7,463 bases of DNA from Archaeoglobus sp. (GTDB taxonomy: Archaea; Halobacteriota; Archaeoglobi; Archaeoglobales; Archaeoglobaceae). Position 1 is the first letter of the stretch. Each line of letters begins with the position of its first letter. The notes under the pieces were generated by a model that was given only the letters and a program-made list of their open reading frames with translations, ran no database searches and had not been told where the DNA came from. Shown here one piece after another: positions 1 through 5,455 of the stretch. The position numbers and the translations under genes are program-made. Location of the stretch: positions 1 to 7,463 of the forward strand of contig QNXS01000097.1 of the NCBI GenBank assembly GCA_003978865.1. The letters are read 5' to 3'.

Positions 1-1
1 T

Positions 2-142
2 TTAAATGTAGAAACGGCAAGATACCACGTTAAAAAACTTGAAAGAGCTGGGGTTATTCAGAGTAGTGAAGAAAAAAACAGAATAGTTTACTCTGTTAAT
101 GAGGAAACTTTAAAGGTATTTAAGCATATACTGGTTCCCTGA
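2..142 (+). CDS. C-terminal part of an ArsR-like winged-helix regulator (partial)
   Basis: An open frame enters from the left edge (first full codon at base 2) and ends at TGA 140-142, giving 46 residues. The segment starting NVETARYHVKKLERAGVI reads as the recognition helix of a winged-helix DNA-binding domain, and the following EEKNRIVYSVN stretch as its beta-hairpin wing. This is the layout of ArsR-type and related archaeal transcription regulators, in which the helix contacts the operator. The N-terminal half, and any ligand- or metal-binding residues, lie outside the window, so effector and targets cannot be read. It sits 140 bases before a PadR-family gene on the same strand but is separated from it by a T-rich stretch and a separate promoter, so it is probably the end of another transcription unit. 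The fold call is fairly secure; ArsR versus another winged-helix family is not. Confidence 0.7.
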   Translation, partial: LNVETARYHVKKLERAGVIQSSEEKNRIVYSVNEETLKVFKHILVP

Positions 143-148
143 CACTCT

Positions 149-182
149 ACATTTTTATTTATATTTAATATTAATTTTTAAT
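149..182 (+). terminator. T-rich tract after the ArsR-like gene, probable archaeal terminator
   Basis: Several runs of four or five T occur within 40 bases of the stop codon at 140-142, without a clear GC-rich hairpin. Archaeal RNA polymerase commonly stops at oligo-T tracts, so this probably ends the upstream transcript. The region is AT-rich throughout, so the call rests on position and composition only. Confidence 0.4.
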
Positions 183-222
183 TTATTAAATACTTGCTTT
201 AAGAACTCTTTAAACAGCAAAG

Positions 223-230
223 CTTATATA
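223..230 (+). promoter_or_regulatory. TATA box of the padR-sdpI-like operon
   Basis: The octamer CTTATATA is a good archaeal TATA element, preceded by the purine-rich CAAAG that could serve as BRE. Its centre near 227 predicts a transcription start near 252-254. That would leave about 30 bases of leader before ATG 283, enough to carry the ribosome-binding site seen at 271-275. Confidence 0.6.
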
Positions 231-232
231 CC

Positions 233-253
233 ATATATCGAACTGCGATAGAT
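233..253 (+). promoter_or_regulatory. Inverted repeat over the predicted transcription start, candidate PadR operator
   Basis: TATCG (236-240) and CGATA (246-250) form a perfect inverted repeat around the 5-base centre AACTG. The symmetry continues outward as AT on each side with one mismatch (A235/G251). The element lies directly downstream of the TATA box and overlaps the predicted start, where a bound dimer would block transcription. PadR proteins bind dyad operators and usually repress their own operon, so autoregulation is the natural inference. No binding data are visible from sequence. Confidence 0.4.
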
Positions 254-270
254 ATTGAACTTAGATGTAT

Positions 271-275
271 GGTGA
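271..275 (+). promoter_or_regulatory. Shine-Dalgarno site that fixes the PadR start
   Basis: GGTGA complements the 3' end of archaeal 16S rRNA (anti-SD core CACCTCC) and lies seven bases before ATG 283. The other in-frame ATG, at 265, is upstream of this site and has no such sequence before it. The start at 283 is therefore preferred. Confidence 0.6.
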
Positions 276-282
276 GCTGAAC

Positions 283-630
283 ATGGACAGAAAAGATAGG
301 GCAATCAGAAAATTCAGAAAGGAACTTAGGTCAGGGGTATACTCCTACTTGATCCTGAAATTCCTTAAGACTGGAGAGCTACATGGTTACGCAATAAGAA
401 AACTTCTGGAAGAACTGAGTTGTGGAAAGTTTGTTCCGAGTGCGGGAGCTCTCTATGACATTCTTAAGAGCCTTCAGAAACAGGGACTTGTTGAGAGTTT
501 CTGGGTAATGGAAACAAGGCCAAGGAAGTGCTACAGGCTCACCAATCTGGGAGAAGAGGTTTTGGTTGAGGCTGAAAAGGAAGTTCGTCTTATAGGTGAA
601 ATACTCAACAAACTGGAGGTGAAAGAATGA
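283..630 (+). CDS. PadR family transcriptional regulator
   Basis: This is a 115-residue winged-helix repressor, typical of the short PadR class that has the DNA-binding domain plus a C-terminal dimer helix. The pattern is clear: helix 2 with LHGYAIRK (33-40), recognition helix SAGALYDILKSLQKQGLV (53-70), a wing with basic residues around RPRKCYRLT (79-87), and LTNLGEEVL (86-94) leading into the last helix. PadR proteins bind as dimers to operators near their own promoter and are released by small molecules or stress; the ligand here is unknown. The start at ATG 283 is chosen over ATG 265 because GGTGA sits seven bases before it. The stop overlaps the next start (ATGA at 627-630), so the membrane protein downstream is very likely translationally coupled and is the probable regulated partner. 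A dyad at 233-253 may be its operator. Confidence 0.88.
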   Translation: MDRKDRAIRKFRKELRSGVYSYLILKFLKTGELHGYAIRKLLEELSCGKFVPSAGALYDILKSLQKQGLVESFWVMETRPRKCYRLTNLGEEVLVEAEKEVRLIGEILNKLEVKE

Positions 631-1391
631 TCGAAACTATTAATGTTTTTTCCGTAGAACTGTCTGTCTCATTGATTCTAATATTTACGGGCGCAATAGT
701 CTATGCTTTCAAGAACAAACCCAACCCCTATGTAGGTGTGAGGATTGGGTATACCTATCTTTCAGAGGAGGCGTGGAAAAAAGCAAATACCTTTGCCGGT
801 ATCTTTCTAATGCTGTCGGGTTTTGCACTTCTTCTGCTCTCCGCAATACTCCCTCTCATAGTGTATCTTGCAGTATTTTTGTCCCTTCTCTTATCTCTTG
901 TAGTTTTAAGTTACACAATTGCCAAGAAAGTATACGAGATAGAGGACATAAAAGTACCTGTAACCAACTATAGGGTTGAGAGTGTAAACTATAAACCCTA
1001 CCTTATACTACAGCTAATTTCGATCTTCATATATATCATTTTTGTAACTGTGGTTTGGGATAAATTACCAAGCACAATTGCAGTGCACTTTAGTATTGGT
1101 GGTAAACCAGATATATATACAAACAGATTTTATGGCATTCTTGCAACGTTAGTAATTATGCTTGTAGTTCCTGCACTTACATTCTTCTCATCAAAAGAGC
1201 CTCTGTTTGTCAACTGTCACAGAAATCTTGGCTTTCTCACACTAATCCAATGGTTTGTTGTTTTCACAATGGCACTTGTACTGCTGTACAATATACACTT
1301 TGTAAGTGTAGAAACGATAGTTGCAGTTTGTATTGGTTTTGTTGCATTCACAGTAGTATGGACGTTCTGGTTATGGAAGAATCGCAGTTGA
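627..1391 (+). CDS. SdpI/DUF1648-like integral membrane protein
   Basis: This is a 254-residue, very hydrophobic protein with about seven membrane segments (roughly 8-28, 54-74, 76-99, 125-144, 168-187, 201-225 and 228-250). Between the first two helices is an SdpI-family signature: N33, G37, R39, T43, W50 and N54 in NPYVGVRIGYTYLSEEAW. Between helices 4 and 5 is a DUF1648-like signature, LPSTIAVHFSIGGKPDIYT (147-165), with the P, HF, GG and PD positions. In Bacillus SdpI the DUF1648 part comes first; here the order is reversed. SdpI gives immunity to the SdpC toxin and also signals to its repressor SdpR. By analogy this protein could be a membrane sensor or a protector against envelope damage, controlled by the coupled PadR gene. 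No toxin gene is visible nearby. The family call is good; the function is inference. Confidence 0.75.
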   Translation: MIETINVFSVELSVSLILIFTGAIVYAFKNKPNPYVGVRIGYTYLSEEAWKKANTFAGIFLMLSGFALLLLSAILPLIVYLAVFLSLLLSLVVLSYTIAKKVYEIEDIKVPVTNYRVESVNYKPYLILQLISIFIYIIFVTVVWDKLPSTIAVHFSIGGKPDIYTNRFYGILATLVIMLVVPALTFFSSKEPLFVNCHRNLGFLTLIQWFVVFTMALVLLYNIHFVSVETIVAVCIGFVAFTVVWTFWLWKNRS

Positions 1392-1446
1392 ACAACTGTC
1401 GAACAACTGATCATGATTGATCACATTGGTTGATCACGTTGATCAC
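1385..1446. repeat. Cluster of TGATCA palindromes and GAACAACTG direct repeats
   Basis: Four copies of the self-complementary hexamer TGATCA start at 1408, 1418, 1431 and 1440; the last three are extended to TTGATCAC. Their start spacings (10, 13 and 9) are near one DNA helical turn, so all could face one side. Just before them GAACAACTG occurs at 1390-1398 and 1401-1409, and CAGTTG-AA-CAACTG (1385-1398) is a perfect inverted repeat spanning the stop of the SdpI-like gene. The array ends a few bases before the TATA-like element of the next gene. It reads best as a multi-site operator, but the binding protein is unknown; it could also be a decayed short tandem repeat or a cluster of GATC methylation sites. 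Confidence 0.6.
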
Positions 1447-1450
1447 AGAT

Positions 1451-1458
1451 TTAATATA
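1451..1458 (+). promoter_or_regulatory. TATA-like element of the phosphoesterase-like gene
   Basis: TTAATATA is centred near 1455, which is 27 bases before ATG 1482 and 21 before ATG 1476. Archaeal initiation occurs about 25-27 bases downstream of the TATA centre, so a leaderless message starting at ATG 1482 fits best. No ribosome-binding site is visible before either ATG. Confidence 0.45.
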
Positions 1459-1481
1459 CTCTAAATTATACAATAATGGGT

Positions 1482-2213
1482 ATGAAGGTTGGTGTCATAT
1501 CAAACGTTCACGGTAACCTGAAGGCTCTTGTTGCCGCCCTTAGTGAGATTGAAAAATTGAAGGAGAACGGAAAAAATATAGAAAGAGTTATTGTAATAGG
1601 GGTGTTTGGTTACATGCCCTACCCAAAGGAAGTTTACAAACTCCTGTTAAATTCAAATCTGCTATGTGTTAGAGGAAGAATAGACCATTTAATAGCGAAA
1701 TGGAGTGATATGGATGAAGATAGTAAAAAACAATTTACTGCTGAAGAACCTTTTTTGGCAAAAATCGTCGAGTGGAACTGGGAAAAAATGGGAAGAGATG
1801 CAAGAAAATGGATTAGAAATGATGTCCCAGCCTTTCTCTTTGATAAATTCGGAGATAACGAGTTCATTTTTTCTTACGGTAAACCATTTAACATACATTC
1901 CGAGGTAAAACCAAAGATGCCACTGTCTTACTATGAAAGTATAATGGCTTCTATAAGGAAAAGTGAAATGCTAATAGTTGCAGGCTATGAACCCTTTATT
2001 GCAGAAACAACTTACGGTAAAGTTGTTTGCCCTGGAGGTGCTGGATTACACAAGAAAGGATTAAAACCAAGTTTTGCTGTGATAGATACTACAAACCTCG
2101 ATGTATCTTTCCATGAATTTAGCTACTCGAAAAAGGATGTTGAGGACAGAATCAGGGAGTTAATGCCTCCAGAGTTTGAAGAACTTGTAAGCTTGTTATA
2201 TCATGGAATATAA
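1482..2213 (+). CDS. Metallophosphoesterase-fold protein with degenerate metal site (probable pseudoenzyme)
   Basis: This 243-residue protein has the length and motif order of the small YfcE/MJ0936-type calcineurin-like phosphoesterases, but its metal site is largely gone. Counting from ATG 1482, the usual start SDxHGN is SNVHGN (7-12; D to N, H10 kept). The GD(x)VGYGP motif is GVFGYMP (40-46; D lost). RGNHD is RGRID (64-68; N to R, H to I). The SHGxP histidine is Y132 in FSYGKP. GHTH is GYEP (168-171; both H lost). The structural CPGGAG (183-188), equal to the usual NPGSVG, and the final SFAVIDT strand remain. It is therefore probably folded but unable to hold two metals; a binding or regulatory role is inference. 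Start 1482 is preferred over ATG 1476 because it begins like family members (MKVGVIS) and fits a leaderless promoter. The frame is intact, so it is unlikely to be a dead gene. Confidence 0.75.
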   Translation: MKVGVISNVHGNLKALVAALSEIEKLKENGKNIERVIVIGVFGYMPYPKEVYKLLLNSNLLCVRGRIDHLIAKWSDMDEDSKKQFTAEEPFLAKIVEWNWEKMGRDARKWIRNDVPAFLFDKFGDNEFIFSYGKPFNIHSEVKPKMPLSYYESIMASIRKSEMLIVAGYEPFIAETTYGKVVCPGGAGLHKKGLKPSFAVIDTTNLDVSFHEFSYSKKDVEDRIRELMPPEFEELVSLLYHGI

Positions 2214-2235
2214 ATTATATTTTAATTAAACTTAA

Positions 2236-2243
2236 TTTATACT
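2236..2243 (+). promoter_or_regulatory. TATA element of gyrB
   Basis: TTTATACT, centred near 2239-2240, follows an A-rich stretch after the stop of the preceding gene. It predicts initiation near 2265-2268, right at the first in-frame ATG of the gyrB frame. That supports a leaderless message and an N-terminal start much earlier than the conserved part of the protein. Confidence 0.45.
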
Positions 2244-2267
2244 GTATTTTAATAAAAAATTATTTTG

Positions 2268-4265
2268 ATGTTTATAAGTATGATTTTTGACGGTAACAAG
2301 CTCAGAAAGTTTATCTACCAGTCCAGCATAATGCCGGTGATGAAAAAAGATGCAAAGGTGGCAAAGAATCCAGAGAATCCAATCTTGGACAAATTTGAAA
2401 GCCAGTACACTGCGGGTGATATAGAAGTTCTCGGTGATATCGAGGCTGTTAGAAGAAGACCGGGAATGTACATAGGCGGTGTGGGTATAAGAGGGTTACA
2501 TCATCTTCTCTGGGAGATAGTTGACAACTCGATCGATGAAGCTCTTGCAGGTTACTGCAAAAATATTAAGGTGGTACTTCACCGGGACGGGTCTGCAAGT
2601 GTGGAAGATGATGGAAGGGGAATACCTACCGAAATGCACGAGCTTGGAAAGTCTGCACTTGAAGTTGTATTAACAAAGCTTCATGCTGGAGGAAAGTTCG
2701 ATAGGAAAGCCTACAGAGTATCCGGAGGTTTGCATGGTGTTGGACTTTCTGTTGTGAATGCACTTTCTGAGTGGCTTGAAGTAAGGGTATGGCGAGGTGG
2801 TAAGGAATACTACCAGAGGTATGAAAGAGGAAAACCTATAGAACCCCTGAAAACGGTTGGAGAAAGTGATAGAACTGGAACTTATATAAGATTTAAGCCG
2901 GATGAAGAGATATTTGAAGTTACGGAATTTAGCTTTGAGATCGTATCTCAAAGGCTTAGAGAGTTAGCCTATCTTAACAGAGGAGTAAAACTTGAACTTT
3001 ACGATGAAAGAACCGGAGATAGAAAAGTTTACTACCACGAAGACGGAATAGTCGGCTTTGTAAAGAAATTAAACTCAGGAAAACCTGCAATTCACGATAT
3101 AATATACCTGAGCGGAAAAAAGAACGGAACGATAGTTGAAGTAGCAATTCAATTCACGGATACGGAGATAGAGAGAGTACTCTACTTTGCCAACAACATA
3201 AATACAGTTGAAGGTGGAACTCATGCAGCCGGATTTAAAGCAGGACTTACAAGAGCAATAAATGAATTTGGAAGAAAACACATGAAGAAGTTTAAACCCT
3301 TAAGTGGAGCGGATATCCGGGAAGGCTTGACAGCTGTAGTATCAGTTAAAGTTCCAGAACCACAATTTGAAGGGCAGACAAAAACAAAGCTTACAAACAG
3401 TGAAGTTAGAACTGCTGTGGACTCAGTTGTTTACTCCGGAATGCTTGAATGGCTTGAAGAACACTCCAGTGAGGCTGTTAGAATAATAGAGAAGTGTATA
3501 GTTGCAAGAAAAGCGAGAGAGGCAGCAAGAAGAGCAAGGGAGCTTGTAAGAAAAAGAAGAGATTCCCTAACACTACCCGGTAAACTTGCAGACTGTTCCT
3601 CTAAAAAGCCTGAGGAAAGGGAATTGTTTATAGTCGAGGGAGAATCTGCGGGAGGGTCTGCCAAGCAGGCGAGAGATAGAAGATTTCAGGCAATACTTCC
3701 AATTAGAGGGAAGATAATAAACGTTGAGAAATCAGGAATGAATAAAGCAATGAAGAACGGGGAAGTAAAGGCAATAGTTGCTGCTATAGGTGCTGGAATT
3801 GGAAAGGATTTCGATATAACAAGAGTTAGATATCGTAAAATTATAATTATGACGGATGCGGATGTTGATGGAGCACACATAAGGACACTGCTCTTGACAT
3901 TCTTTTACAGGTATATGAAACCACTTGTTGAAAGTGGATACCTTTACATTGCTCAGCCACCACTCTACAGAATAAAGAAAGGAAAAAAAATATACTATGC
4001 ATACTCAGATAGAGAACTTGAAGACTATTTGAACAGGTTTAAGGGTAAAATTGAAATCCAGAGATACAAGGGACTTGGAGAAATGAATCCCGAACAACTG
4101 TGGGAAACTACGATGAATCCTGAGAACAGGTACTTAATTCAAGTTACGCTGGAAGATGCCAAGAAGGCTGATGAGCTTTTCTCGATACTGATGGGAGAGG
4201 ACGTTGAAGCAAGGAGAAAATTTATAATAGAACATTCTAAGGAGGTTAGAAACCTTGATATTTAA
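2268..4265 (+). CDS. gyrB: DNA gyrase subunit B
   Basis: This is the ATPase and Toprim subunit of the type IIA topoisomerase that, with GyrA, adds negative supercoils to DNA. Counting from ATG 2268 (665 residues), the GHKL ATP site shows EIVDNSIDEALAGYC with E83 and N87, DDGRGIP from 113, and the GGLHGVG lid at about 152-158. The transducer domain carries the QTK loop (370-372) whose lysine contacts the gamma-phosphate. The Toprim domain has VEGESAGGSAKQ (E457) and the metal-binding DADVDG (530-535), and QRYKGLGEM (598-606) lies near the C-terminus. It lacks the long insertion of enterobacterial GyrB. Conserved sequence begins only at about residue 47, so 46 residues form an unusual extension; ATG 2331 or 2340 would give shorter forms. 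No ribosome site supports those, while the TATA element fits 2268. gyrA is not adjacent. Its own promoter and a convergent neighbour suggest it is transcribed alone. Confidence 0.95.
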   Translation: MFISMIFDGNKLRKFIYQSSIMPVMKKDAKVAKNPENPILDKFESQYTAGDIEVLGDIEAVRRRPGMYIGGVGIRGLHHLLWEIVDNSIDEALAGYCKNIKVVLHRDGSASVEDDGRGIPTEMHELGKSALEVVLTKLHAGGKFDRKAYRVSGGLHGVGLSVVNALSEWLEVRVWRGGKEYYQRYERGKPIEPLKTVGESDRTGTYIRFKPDEEIFEVTEFSFEIVSQRLRELAYLNRGVKLELYDERTGDRKVYYHEDGIVGFVKKLNSGKPAIHDIIYLSGKKNGTIVEVAIQFTDTEIERVLYFANNINTVEGGTHAAGFKAGLTRAINEFGRKHMKKFKPLSGADIREGLTAVVSVKVPEPQFEGQTKTKLTNSEVRTAVDSVVYSGMLEWLEEHSSEAVRIIEKCIVARKAREAARRARELVRKRRDSLTLPGKLADCSSKKPEERELFIVEGESAGGSAKQARDRRFQAILPIRGKIINVEKSGMNKAMKNGEVKAIVAAIGAGIGKDFDITRVRYRKIIIMTDADVDGAHIRTLLLTFFYRYMKPLVESGYLYIAQPPLYRIKKGKKIYYAYSDRELEDYLNRFKGKIEIQRYKGLGEMNPEQLWETTMNPENRYLIQVTLEDAKKADELFSILMGEDVEARRKFIIEHSKEVRNLDI

Positions 4266-4318
4266 AAATTTAATGTTTAATGTCCTCAGTAAAGTAGCGA
4301 TAGAAAATTATTAGCTTA

Positions 4319-4342
4319 ATAAAAAGGAAAATAAAAGAAAAA
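4319..4342 (-). terminator. T-rich terminator of ppaC
   Basis: Read on the minus strand, the bases just after the ppaC stop (4348-4350) are a nearly unbroken pyrimidine tract with T runs of five, four, four and six. This is the usual form of archaeal intrinsic termination. It lies in the 82-base gap between the convergent gyrB and ppaC genes and would stop ppaC transcription before it enters gyrB from behind. Confidence 0.6.
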
Positions 4343-4347
4343 TCAGG

Positions 4348-5307
4348 TCAGATAGATGCAAAAGCCTTCTCAAGTGGAGGAACAACTTGTTTCTTCCTGC
4401 TCATTACACCGTCGAGCCAGACACTCTTTCCTTCAAGTTTTGCACCGAATGCCTTCTCAACAACGCTTGGGTTATCCGTGACAACCAAAAGTTCGGTACC
4501 TTCCTTCATTATATCTGTAAGCATCAGGAATATACTGTGGTAACTGCCTTCTTCCTTCATCTTCTTCATCTCTTCGTATATCTCGTCAATTCTATCTTTT
4601 ATCAGATTGAGGTCTACAAGCTCAATCTGTCCAACTCCTACCTTGTTACCGGACATGTTGAAATCTTTGTAATCCCTTGTTATAATATCCCTTGCAGATA
4701 ATCCATCAACAGCAGATAGTTTTGCCTTAAGATCAATTCCAAACTTTGTTATATCGTCAATTCCAGCAATCTTTGCCAGTTCCTCAGCTACCTTCTTGTC
4801 AAGTTCTGTGGTTGTAGCTGATTTGAATATAACAGTATCACTCAGAATTGCTGAAAGCATTAGTCCTGCCATATCTTTTGGTATCTCCACACCTGTCCAA
4901 TCGAATAAAAGCTTGAGAACTGTTCCGGTGCATCCAACCGGGAAGTTTACGAAGAGAATTGGATTTGGTGTTGTTACATCTCCTATCTTGTGGTGATCTA
5001 TTACTCCGAGCAACTCTGCTTTATCGAGGTTGTCCGGTGCCTGTGTTAGATCGCTGTGGTCAACAAGAACGACTTTCTTGTTAGCAGCGTCAGTAACAGT
5101 TTCTGGAACACTCACACCGAAAGTCTCAAGTGCGTATGCTGTTTCTGGATTTGGCTCACCCTGTTTTGCCGGAACTACATCGTCATCAAGTTTTAAAAGC
5201 CCGCATCCCTTTTCTTTCCACTTGTTGAGCAAGTGTGCCACTACTATTGCAGACGCTATGGAATCCGTATCTGGGTTTTTATGTCCGATCACATATATGG
5301 GACTCAT
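4348..5307 (-). CDS. ppaC: Manganese-dependent inorganic pyrophosphatase (family II, DHH)
   Basis: This cytosolic enzyme hydrolyses pyrophosphate to two phosphates and so pulls nucleic-acid, protein and lipid synthesis forward. The 319-residue protein has all family II motifs: GHKNPDTDS (H9, D13, D15), LVDHSD (D84), IDHHK (D105, H106, H107) and SAILSDT (D158), which together bind the Mn/Co ions. The C-terminal DHHA2 domain ends with SRKKQVVPPL (R304, K305), which binds phosphate. Length matches the family (about 305-320), and no CBS or DRTGG regulatory insert is present. The start at 5307 is chosen because MSPIYVIGHKNPDTDS is where relatives begin, and ATTAATA lies 27 bases before it, giving a leaderless message. 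A longer reading from 5379 adds 24 unconserved residues. The gene is divergent from the CobN-like gene and convergent with gyrB. Confidence 0.95.
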   Translation of the reverse strand: MSPIYVIGHKNPDTDSIASAIVVAHLLNKWKEKGCGLLKLDDDVVPAKQGEPNPETAYALETFGVSVPETVTDAANKKVVLVDHSDLTQAPDNLDKAELLGVIDHHKIGDVTTPNPILFVNFPVGCTGTVLKLLFDWTGVEIPKDMAGLMLSAILSDTVIFKSATTTELDKKVAEELAKIAGIDDITKFGIDLKAKLSAVDGLSARDIITRDYKDFNMSGNKVGVGQIELVDLNLIKDRIDEIYEEMKKMKEEGSYHSIFLMLTDIMKEGTELLVVTDNPSVVEKAFGAKLEGKSVWLDGVMSRKKQVVPPLEKAFASI

Positions 5308-5330
5308 GGTTAAAATTATTGCAGTGTCGT

Positions 5331-5337
5331 TATTAAT
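5331..5337 (-). promoter_or_regulatory. BRE/TATA promoter of ppaC
   Basis: On the minus strand ATTAATA is preceded by the purine block GGAAAG, a good BRE/TATA pair. Its centre is 27 bases from ATG 5307, which places the transcription start at or next to the start codon. No ribosome-binding sequence is present, consistent with a leaderless message. Confidence 0.5.
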
Positions 5338-5384
5338 CTTTCCTTTTTGTTTCTCAATAAATACTACCGCAACCCACACCTTTA

Positions 5385-5420
5385 GGAGTATAAAATAAAA
5401 GTGTTAACTGCTAATACTCC
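5385..5420. promoter_or_regulatory. Spaced inverted repeat GGAGTAT/ATACTCC between divergent genes
   Basis: GGAGTAT (5385-5391) is the exact complement of ATACTCC (5414-5420), with 22 bases between, two helical turns. The spacer contains the palindrome GTTAAC (5403-5408). A further near-copy, ATACTCT, lies at 5448-5454 beside the start of the CobN-like gene. A regulator bound here could control both ppaC and the CobN-like gene. Seven-base arms can arise by chance in AT-rich DNA, so this is tentative. Confidence 0.35.
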
Positions 5421-5428
5421 AAAAACTC

Positions 5429-5436
5429 CTTAAACA
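5429..5436 (+). promoter_or_regulatory. Weak TATA-like element of the CobN-like gene
   Basis: CTTAAACA, centred near 5432, is about 24 bases before ATG 5456 and is the best TATA-like match in the spacer on this strand. It departs from the usual consensus. No ribosome-binding site precedes ATG 5456, so a leaderless message is likely, perhaps at a low level. Confidence 0.3.
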
Positions 5437-5455
5437 ATAAGCCACGCATACTCTT

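Noticed and set aside
265..282. Earlier in-frame ATG of the PadR gene
   Set aside because: It lies upstream of the GGTGA ribosome site at 271-275, which has correct spacing only for ATG 283; the six extra residues look unlike PadR starts.
773..1414. Small frames inside the SdpI-like gene (773-973 plus, 1217-1414 minus)
   Set aside because: They overlap the membrane helices of the real gene and show no recognisable domain.
1408..1446. CRISPR array or origin iterons in the TGATCA cluster
   Set aside because: The repeats are only 6-8 bases, with gaps of 3-7 bases and no spacer structure; no replication initiator gene or long AT-rich unwinding region is next to it.
1634..1908. Overlapping frames on both strands inside the phosphoesterase-like gene
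   Set aside because: They arise from an A-rich coding stretch; the main frame keeps the family motif order from start to end.
2265..2267. TTG as the gyrB start
   Set aside because: An ATG follows immediately, and leaderless translation strongly prefers ATG.
2670..3880. Minus-strand open frames inside gyrB
   Set aside because: They are antisense shadows with low-complexity Ser/Leu/Ala-rich translations; the gyrB motifs are continuous across them.
5308..5379. N-terminal extension of the pyrophosphatase frame
   Set aside because: The 24 residues are unlike the family, and the promoter TATA element lies inside this stretch, so the message cannot include it.
4387..5398. Plus-strand open frames opposite ppaC (4387-4701, 4796-4996, 5030-5398)
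   Set aside because: They are antisense shadows of a well-conserved enzyme; they show no domain pattern and no promoter.
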